Below are positions 50,029 to 55,489 of a stretch of 55,489 nucleotides of DNA, in pieces; within the stretch, counting starts at the first letter, position 1, and every line of letters begins with the position of its first letter. The notes under the pieces are model-generated. The model had not been told where the DNA came from. It searched no databases and saw only the letters and a list, made by a program, of their open reading frames with translations. The translations under genes were made by a program, and so were the position numbers. Where the stretch lies: positions 1-55,489 of the forward strand of contig CAYRNW010000018.1 in the NCBI GenBank assembly GCA_964425745.1, in the 5' to 3' direction. This DNA comes from CALCNS01 sp964425745. GTDB lineage: Bacteria > Bacillota > JAAYKD01.

Positions 50029-50180
50029 ATACCGGATCTGTTGTAGCCAAGGGAAGAAGGGGGATTTCTGTTATGTGTCATAACCATTTAAAAAACTGGG
50101 ATTACCAAATACCTTGGGCTATGATCTCGAATTTACGACTGAACTAATATTGACAACTCCAATCTTCATTTCTAGTTGAA

Positions 50181-50708
50181 ATGTATAGACTGAGATTCGA
50201 GGAGTATTTAGCGAAAAGTTTCGATCATTTATCTACCATCGATTCGCTTCAAAAGGAGAAGGAAAACTATACATTAACGAAGGAGCTATTTTTTGAGTTC
50301 GAGAGAATTAAAGATTTAGAGTTTGAAGATTTCCTAAATAAAGACCGTGAGTTTAAAAAATTCCTATCAAACAGAATACTCCATTCGGAATTGGCTCATG
50401 TAATGGATGAAAAGGCAGATTATGTTATACAACAGTTATTTCAATCATATCTAAAGAACCCTATGCTTTTACCAGATAACACTATTAGACTTATTGTGAA
50501 TGACTATTATGTAAATAAGAGCAATATTAAGGATTTTCGTTTTGAATTTAACAGAATTTGGACTTCTAACCAAAAAAGAGCGAACAAAAAGCTTATAAGA
50601 ACAGTACGTAGAAAAATTTGTGATTATATTGGCGGGATGACTGATCAATATGCAATGGATCAGTATCATAAAATGTTCGGAACAAACAGTTTTAGAAGAG
50701 GGGTATAG
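50181..50708 (+). pseudogene. dGTPase (dGTP triphosphohydrolase) 3' fragment
   Basis: 175 codons match the C-terminal part of dGTPase-type HD hydrolases: LAHVMDEKADYVIQQLFQSY, LKNPMLLPDN, and the strongly conserved end KICDYIGGMTDQYAMDQYHK. The N-terminal two thirds with the HD metal site are missing; the start at 50181 has no SD. The IS3 side adjoins it, so the 5' part was probably deleted. The fragment cannot hydrolyse dGTP. Confidence 0.8.
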
Positions 50709-50886
50709 TAATGTGGCTCGAATATCAAGAAAAAAAACAGACCGTCAAGAATTTTCTGTTTTTGTCAACCCAATCCATCTACAAATGGCATATGTGATTT
50801 GACTTTAAATTATAGTCTCTAAACTGGGATTTCTATTTATAACGGAGGCTTAAGTCTTTCATTACTTATTTTGGAGGTTTAAGTCA

Positions 50887-51987
50887 ATGAGAAAAGGTTG
50901 GCTCAGTTTCGTCTTTTTTTTAACTGTAGTGATTGCTTTCTGTTCAAACATTATTGTAATTTTCGTCAAAGATAACCCAATAATCTTCTATACAAGAAAT
51001 ATCTCATTAGGTATTCTTTATATTTGGACTTTAGTCAATATTCTTCAGTTATTTTGGATTGTACGAGAAAAAATCTTATGGTTGTTTAGAAAAATGTCTT
51101 TATTCTTATTAGTCATTTCACTTACATTAGTAATTCCAATAACCATACATTATAAATACTATCCTTCAGTTAAAATCGATGAAGGAACATGGTTACAGAT
51201 TTACTGCACCTACTTAACCTTTATAGGGGCATTTGGATTAGGTTACTTTTTGTATTTGCGTGATGAAGTAAATCGGGAAAAAGAAATTAGAAATAAAGCT
51301 CGTCGACTTTATGATTCTATTTTCGAAATAATAAATAAAACAAGGTCTCTAGAATCATTTGCCGAACTGGGATACATTTTTAGGATTCCTTCAAATTGGA
51401 GAGATGATTTTCTTGATATCTATCGGTTTGTTAAACATGAATCTAATTCTCTGAAGTCGGAATTAAGTTATTTCTTTGATGTTATTAATAGTATTAATTT
51501 AGCTATTGAAAAAAAAGATGGAAGACATGCGAAGCAGATTTATGATACTTTCACTTTGAACGAGCAATACAGTAATAAAACATTTAACATTTTTGAGGTA
51601 GTAGAAACTTTATTATCTATTGCACACAGCATGCCGCAGCCTAAACCATGGAAAGAGATTGAAAATCAAAGAACAAGTCAACTTGCTAGCAAATACTTTG
51701 ATGTTGTTAATCTTTGGATTGGAAACTATCTCTTGAAAAATGGGCTTACCTTCTGTGATAATAATATTCTAGAACACGAGTTAGTAGATTGGCTCTTGCT
51801 AAATCCTGAATTAAGAGATTGGGCTAAATATCCCTCAGATAAAAGGAAGATTTCAGAAATGGTTTTTCAAATATCGTTAGAAATGAAGAAGCGTTCGGAA
51901 ACATTAAACTATATCTGGGCTGAATATAGTTTTAAAGAAACTCCTCCTAATGAAGCTGTTACTCCTTCTAATATCAAAAAAGGGTAA
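50887..51987 (+). CDS. Membrane protein of unknown function
   Basis: 366 residues. Four hydrophobic segments lie near 5-27, 34-58, 66-90 and 106-122; the remaining 240 residues are a mostly helical soluble domain (NREKEIRNKARRLYDSIFEI, LESFAELGYIFRIPSNWRDD, SLAHSMPQPKPWKEI-like stretch near 240). No family recognised and no catalytic motif. ATG follows GGAGGTTTAAGTCA. A duplicated short motif GGAGG(C/T)TTAAGTC occurs twice in the 50 bp before the start. It stands alone between two IS-derived regions. Confidence 0.7.
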   Translation: MRKGWLSFVFFLTVVIAFCSNIIVIFVKDNPIIFYTRNISLGILYIWTLVNILQLFWIVREKILWLFRKMSLFLLVISLTLVIPITIHYKYYPSVKIDEGTWLQIYCTYLTFIGAFGLGYFLYLRDEVNREKEIRNKARRLYDSIFEIINKTRSLESFAELGYIFRIPSNWRDDFLDIYRFVKHESNSLKSELSYFFDVINSINLAIEKKDGRHAKQIYDTFTLNEQYSNKTFNIFEVVETLLSIAHSMPQPKPWKEIENQRTSQLASKYFDVVNLWIGNYLLKNGLTFCDNNILEHELVDWLLLNPELRDWAKYPSDKRKISEMVFQISLEMKKRSETLNYIWAEYSFKETPPNEAVTPSNIKKG

Positions 51988-52120
51988 TTGCTTCTGGAAT
52001 ATTTATTTGTCCGCAAACCAAACCAACAAATATGTAGATTATGATGGTCATTGAGGTTTGGTTACCGAACGTGATTTGCAAATAATTTTGAGGGTGTAAG
52101 TATATCCTATTTTCTATTTG

Positions 52121-52800
52121 TGACTATTCCGTTGAATATATCCACCCTGACCGGACCAATGTTCCAGTCAGTCGGGACATCGGTTGATTACATCGCATCA
52201 TAAGACCAGCTTGACCGCGCTTCGTTGAGCACGACAAACGCACAAATTGTGCGTGGTGACCGCAGCCATTGTTCGCGGCCACCACGCAAAGAAATTACTC
52301 GGTAAGTCCCTTTCGTTTTCTCATTGAATCACCCTCAACTCGAATCATGTGAGCGTTGTGGATAATTCGGTCAACAATAGCATCAGCAAGAGTGGCATCA
52401 TAAAGATGAGCGTGCCAACCAGGAATATCAAATTGAGAACAGTGAATCGTGGAGGATACTCTACTCCTAGCTTCAACAAGTTCTAATAGATAGCGGGCTT
52501 CATTTTCATTCAAAGAATACAAAAGCCACTCGTCAAGAATTAGAAGTTTTACTTTCTTGTATTTCTTCATGAGTTCTCGGTAAGTGCCATCGGCTCTAGA
52601 AAAGCAATATCAACTAGCAAGTCTGGTAATCGTATGTACTTCACAGAATAGAAATCTCTGTTAGTTGCATTTCCGAGTGCACAAGCTAGATGACTTTTAC
52701 CAGCTCCGGTAGCTCCCAGAAGAGTAATATTTTAGGAAGATTGAATATAAGTGCAAGTTAAGAGCCTCAACATCTTGGATTTATCCATACCCGTCGGTAT
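52121..52800 (-). mobile_element. Decayed second IS21-family element
   Basis: The left end TGACTATTCCG at 52121 and the following bases (ATATCCACCCTGACCGGACC) closely match the end of the intact IS21 at 46801. Only the 3' part of an istB is left, with istA and the right end missing, so the copy is a different, older insertion. GC-rich bases 52200-52290 between the end and the istB remnant match no other part of the window. Confidence 0.75.
52295..52790 (-). pseudogene. IstB remnant of the decayed IS21
   Basis: The 3' part reads LLILDEWLLYSLNENEARYL (Walker B region), then IHCSQFDIPGWH and IVDRIIHNAHMIRVEGDSMR. Upstream, in a different frame, TLLGATGAGKSHLACALGN (Walker A) and SVKYIRLPDLLVDIAF are seen at about 52610-52735. 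One frameshift near 52595 and at least one more upstream kill it. Confidence 0.85.
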
Positions 52801-52833
52801 TGGTATCCTTTTTCTCTAATTGTTATTCGATGT

Positions 52834-53415
52834 TTACCAACCGGTTCTTAGAACTTCACTATGTTCCATTAGCTTTATGGCAAACTCATTGCATTGAACA
52901 AAAGAATTATAGAATTCATCAAGCAAATTCTTTCTTGGGTCAGCAAGACCATTCAGCTTCTGCCATTTCTTTTGGACTTCATCGGCAAGGTTACGTTTAT
53001 CGCGTAATGTTGAATACGTTGCTTTCACCTCAAACTCTATTTTGTTACAAACAATCGACTTAGCTGGTGTTCGAGATATCTGACTCGTGTAATCGATTTT
53101 TTCGTGCCAAAACAGACCATAGACGGGATCTCCATGAACTTGAGCACTTCGTACCACCAATGGAATGAAAGTGTGCTTATAAGTGATAGCAAAGGGAACG
53201 GTACCAATGGTTGTTGTATTTTCGCTCTTACCGATTAACCTACTCAGAGATTTTCTCCAGTGGGAAAGATATTGTTTGAGAATAAACGTGATTTGATTCT
53301 GACTTTCTTCGGTTTCACCATTTTCGTAAAAAACCTTGTAGAACGAACCGTACTGATTATATTGTGGGACAATGGCAACAATTAGGCCTTTTGAACTTGT
53401 ATATGTATAGTTCAA
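52834..53415 (-). CDS. Possible ComK-like competence regulator
   Basis: This 193-residue protein has the size and segment order of ComK transcription factors: LIVAIVPQYNQYGSFYKVFY at the start, LSHWRKSLSRLIGKSE (compare S-x-x-F-G-S-S-Y-x-G-R in ComK), PFAITYKHTFIPLVVRS (compare P-I-x-V-x-x-x-x-x-F-x-P), YGLFWHEKID (compare C-x-W-I), then a basic helical tail. The match is by pattern and weak, so the call is tentative. SD AGAGAGGTG is eight bases before the ATG at 53415. If real, it would control DNA-uptake genes, none of which are in the window. Confidence 0.4.
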   Translation of the reverse strand: MNYTYTSSKGLIVAIVPQYNQYGSFYKVFYENGETEESQNQITFILKQYLSHWRKSLSRLIGKSENTTTIGTVPFAITYKHTFIPLVVRSAQVHGDPVYGLFWHEKIDYTSQISRTPAKSIVCNKIEFEVKATYSTLRDKRNLADEVQKKWQKLNGLADPRKNLLDEFYNSFVQCNEFAIKLMEHSEVLRTGW

Positions 53416-53493
53416 AGGAAATCACACCTCTCTTTCTAAACGCATTTATTTTATTTAAATAAAGAGAATTTGTCAAGCGAAACTTCTACATGT

Positions 53494-54408
53494 TTATTCC
53501 ACTAAATCTGCAAATTTCCGAGCAGCCTCAAAAGCTTTTTTAGTGTGCTCAGGAATTCCTTTGCTGCGGTATTTATCGGTCGCTTGTGCAAAGGCTGCTT
53601 TGCCTAAGTAGGACTCTACTTTAACCGGATTCAAGCAATAGTCTATTCCGGCTAACCAATGGCTTTTGTTTTCGCCCCGGTTCCAGGGGTTATCGTTAAT
53701 CGCTTTAAAAGCCACACAAATCTGCTTTAGAGAGTATTTGCTCAGCAATTCTTTGCAGGCTTCTTCTCGGTCTTGAGTAAAGGAGTGTGCTTTTTCCAAA
53801 TCTGGGCAGTACTTTTGATACGCTAAAAACACTTCTTTGGGATTTGTTTCTGCTTCAGAACTCGGTGGTAAGATACTAAAATTCTCACCCAAAGGGGAGA
53901 AGGTATCTAGCTCGGAGTCTAGATTTTCTGGTAATGAGATATCGTCGGGTTCCTTTCTTAGGTTTTGTAATGTTTCTTGTTCGTTGGTTGCTTCCTGTAA
54001 GGGTAAGCTGTTGCTGAAATCGGGTTCTGGTTCTTCGCTTTCTTGAATTATGTATTTCCAATGCTTACCGTTGTTCTTGCGACGACGAACCACTTGAAAA
54101 TAATGATTTTGGATTTCGTAAGAAGTTAAGACTTGGTTCTGTTCAAATTGTTCTTGGTCAAAAACTCCATAGGCAACCGCGGTTTTGATGATTTTGGTAG
54201 CTTCCTCTGCGGTGAGGCCATTACCACCGATGGTCAACAGCATGGCTTTCTTCTCATTCCACTCGAGGTAATATCCCTTTTCTGCATAGATCATCTGATG
54301 TGCCAAGTAAAGAACTCCTAGAGACGTATGACCAAATTCACGAAAGAGCAGTCTCCAGGCGGTGCTCATATTAACACTCAATGACATGAAATCGATTCCT
54401 TCTCGCAT
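53494..54408 (-). CDS. DUF4373 (Lin1244-like) replication-type protein
   Basis: This 304-residue protein has an N-terminal DUF4373-type winged-helix region (about 10-110: GVLYLAHQMIYAEKGYYLEW, EEATKIIKTAVAYGVFDQEQ, NHYFQVVRRRK). An acidic low-complexity linker (about 125-190) leads to a C-terminal DnaD-like tail with the W-L-A-G-I-D-Y-C-L-N-P box seen in phage and plasmid replication proteins. The likely role is helicase or primosome loading at a phage or mobile-element origin. ATG at 54408 has AAAGGGG nine bases upstream; the noncoding region before it is rich in TGCAAA motifs. Confidence 0.78.
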   Translation of the reverse strand: MREGIDFMSLSVNMSTAWRLLFREFGHTSLGVLYLAHQMIYAEKGYYLEWNEKKAMLLTIGGNGLTAEEATKIIKTAVAYGVFDQEQFEQNQVLTSYEIQNHYFQVVRRRKNNGKHWKYIIQESEEPEPDFSNSLPLQEATNEQETLQNLRKEPDDISLPENLDSELDTFSPLGENFSILPPSSEAETNPKEVFLAYQKYCPDLEKAHSFTQDREEACKELLSKYSLKQICVAFKAINDNPWNRGENKSHWLAGIDYCLNPVKVESYLGKAAFAQATDKYRSKGIPEHTKKAFEAARKFADLVE

Positions 54409-54449
54409 TTGTTAAAACCCCTTTCGAAATGTTTCACGAAAAGGATAGC

Positions 54450-54660
54450 TTACTTAAAGGGGCGCATGCAAATAGCGAATTGGTGCAAATGCCTTGTTAA
54501 AAATTGCGTATAAAAGCAAAATTGCATTAAAGCACGATTTATTCGGAGGAGTTAATAGCTAGTACGTGCAAAAATGCAAAAAGTATTAACTTTTTTGTTT
54601 TTTTTGCAAAGCTGGGATACCTTGAGATACATTACCATTCGTTACCTTGCCTTACTTTAC
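54450..54660. other. TGCAAA-rich noncoding region upstream of the DUF4373 gene
   Basis: At least seven TGCAAA or TTTGCA-like hexamers (for example GCATGCAAAT, GGTGCAAATG, AAAGCAAAATTGCAT, GTGCAAAAATGCAAAAA, TTTGCAAAG) fall in about 150 bp, followed by T-rich DNA and TTTAC repeats (54640-54676). No gene is seen. Such clustering upstream of a replication-type gene could be an origin or a repressor-binding array. Confidence 0.35.
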
Positions 54661-54729
54661 AGTACTTTACTTTACAGGAGCAGAATGTTGCAGGTTGTTG
54701 GCATTGTGTAAGCAAGATGTTGACACGTA

Positions 54730-54780
54730 AAAAAACAAGAACGAAGTGTTGACAACAACAACCTCGATCTTGTTCTTATT
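54730..54780 (-). terminator. Terminator of the stalk-motif protein gene
   Basis: On the minus strand, AAGAACAAGATCG pairs with CGTTCTTGTT across an 18-base loop and is followed by TTTTTT, directly after the stop of the gene at 54781. Confidence 0.7.
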
Positions 54781-55356
54781 TTAATATAGGGTAACCGTTA
54801 ATCGAGTCTTATCCCAGTGGGGCGGGGAACTGCGGTCTTTAGCAGCCCAGTCGCGTACCGAGAGGTAGCTTTGACCATCGATTAACACACCGGGTAAGAT
54901 GACGTTGGCACAGTGGATCCAACAATGTCCAACTGGATGGGTATAGGGGGCAGGGAGTATTTTTTCTACGCTATAGATGGCACAGCTTGAATGCTGCCCA
55001 TTTCTGTTTACATATTGGGTGGTGTAGTAGCCTAAAGCGGGGAGAGGTAACAAAGAGAACGGCATGACATCGACACCGTCGTGTAAATTGGGGAAGGCAT
55101 AGAGGTTGGCGTGTTCTGGGTCGGTGGGGGTTAAGTAGTCGTAGCCTCCCGGGGCGGCTTGTAGGAGTTCTCTTACCAAAGCACTGCGCCAGGGGTTGAG
55201 GATCTTTTCTTTTAGGCTGGCGTTAGGGAAGATGTTACCGGTGCTTTTGTAGTAGGCTTCGTATTCGGGTAGGGTTAGATTGAGTAGCATCATATGATGA
55301 TGCGGGGCATAGCCGTCGTAGTTGTTTTCGGCCAAGTGGCCTTGCAGTAAGAGCAT
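54781..55356 (-). CDS. Phage-associated protein with C-terminal stalk-like motif
   Basis: 191 residues, with ATG at 55356 and AAAGGAGATAGAC in front. The middle has H/P/Y-rich segments (YAPHHHMMLLNLTLPEYEAY, THPVGHCWIHC). The C-terminal 40 residues, VILPGVLIDGQSYLSVRDWA..PHWDKTRLTVTLY, follow the copper-amine-oxidase-N/stalk pattern (G-x-x-Y-V-x-V-R-D-x-A, W-D, T-V-T-L) that often attaches to surface or cell-wall proteins. No signal peptide. It starts 11 bases after a holin stop, where lysis enzymes usually sit, but I see no amidase, lysozyme or CHAP motif. Function unknown. Confidence 0.65.
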   Translation of the reverse strand: MLLLQGHLAENNYDGYAPHHHMMLLNLTLPEYEAYYKSTGNIFPNASLKEKILNPWRSALVRELLQAAPGGYDYLTPTDPEHANLYAFPNLHDGVDVMPFSLLPLPALGYYTTQYVNRNGQHSSCAIYSVEKILPAPYTHPVGHCWIHCANVILPGVLIDGQSYLSVRDWAAKDRSSPPHWDKTRLTVTLY

Positions 55357-55367
55357 GTCTATCTCCT

Positions 55368-55489
55368 TTAGGGTGTGTTTTTCAAGCGGTCGATGGTTTC
55401 TTTGAGTTTTAAGGGTATGGGGATGCCGCACTTCTTGCAGTTTTCTAAGATGCTGATGCTTTCGTTGGCGACTAAAAAGCCGATGACCA
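55368..55489 (-). CDS. Phage holin family protein, 3' end (cut by window edge)
   Basis: The last 40 codons of a leftward gene read VIGFLVANESISILENCKKC, then GIPIPLKLKETIDRLKNTP and stop. The pattern F-x-x-N-E-x-x-S-I-x-E-N, G-(V/I)-P-(I/V)-P is the C-terminus of the phage_holin_4 (toxin secretion/phage lysis) family. These small membrane proteins make holes that release the endolysin. The gene continues beyond the window, which suggests a prophage there. Confidence 0.75.
   Translation of the reverse strand, partial: VIGFLVANESISILENCKKCGIPIPLKLKETIDRLKNTP

Larger units (their letters stand above)
46040..50160 (+). mobile_element. IS3-family element, interrupted by an IS21-family element
   Basis: It comprises orfA (46098-46388) and a split orfB (46403-46800 and 49457-49937), plus a hairpin downstream. 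The outer boundaries are approximate: I could not find convincing terminal inverted repeats in 46020-46095 or 49940-50170. Genes on the two sides are unrelated fragments (phosphomannomutase 5' end, dGTPase 3' end), so the insertion was accompanied by deletion. Confidence 0.7.

Noticed and set aside
1..55489. tRNA or rRNA genes
   Set aside because: No T-loop GGTTCGAATCC-type sequence with cloverleaf arms and no rRNA-like conserved stretches were seen on either strand.

Overview
The window looks like chromosomal DNA of a Bacillota (Clostridia-like) bacterium. Strong AGGAGG ribosome binding sites, frequent GTG and TTG starts, TTGACA/TATAAT-type promoters and the gene families all point there. 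The genus cannot be named from the sequence. Composition is split: roughly 1-17.7 kb is moderately GC-rich, while about 24.8-45.8 kb is strongly AT-rich.

Region 1 (1-17.7 kb) is housekeeping and envelope DNA: a MacB-like ABC transporter, a RAYT transposase, an AraC/GyrI-like regulator, a TetR-MMPL-YhgE-like export module, a ComB-type phosphatase, a four-gene operon of uncharacterised membrane proteins (one a DUF6754 protein), an ECF sigma/anti-sigma pair, and a class A beta-lactamase-like hydrolase. Most intergenic gaps carry short palindromes with a GGGGTCAGACCCC or GGGGACtGTCCCC core. They form several interrelated families, and the RAYT gene, the kind of enzyme expected to move such REP elements, has copies on both sides.

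Region 2 (15.8-24.5 kb) is an accessory patchwork: a decayed RhuM gene, an AbiEi-like antitoxin with a truncated AbiEii toxin, an AAA ATPase plus TOPRIM-like pair (candidate defence system), a NERD/zinc-finger gene broken by an 84-bp palindrome-ended insertion, and a GNAT gene followed by a GyrI-like domain with an internal deletion. The RhuM and AbiE modules share left and right flanking repeats.

Region 3 (24.6-45.8 kb) is a surface-polysaccharide locus read rightward. It holds an aminotransferase / phosphoglycosyl transferase / acetyltransferase trio (EpsN-L-M or Pgl-like), glycosyltransferases, a heparinase-like protein, a UDP-sugar dehydrogenase, a bi-domain oxidoreductase, a WbpG-HisH-HisF amidotransferase set (hisF has an in-frame stop), Wzy and Wzx, a pyruvyltransferase with an FrhB-like iron-sulphur protein, and ManC. 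I saw none of the palindromes here, as expected for DNA acquired later.

Region 4 (45.8-52.8 kb) is IS wreckage. A phosphomannomutase 5' fragment and a dGTPase 3' fragment flank an IS3-family element that is itself interrupted by an intact IS21-family element with a 6-bp target duplication. A second, decayed IS21 lies further right, beyond an unknown membrane protein.

Region 5 (52.8-55.5 kb) is leftward and looks prophage-associated: a possible ComK-like protein, a DUF4373 (DnaD-like) replication protein, a protein with a C-terminal stalk-type motif, and the end of a phage holin gene cut by the window edge.
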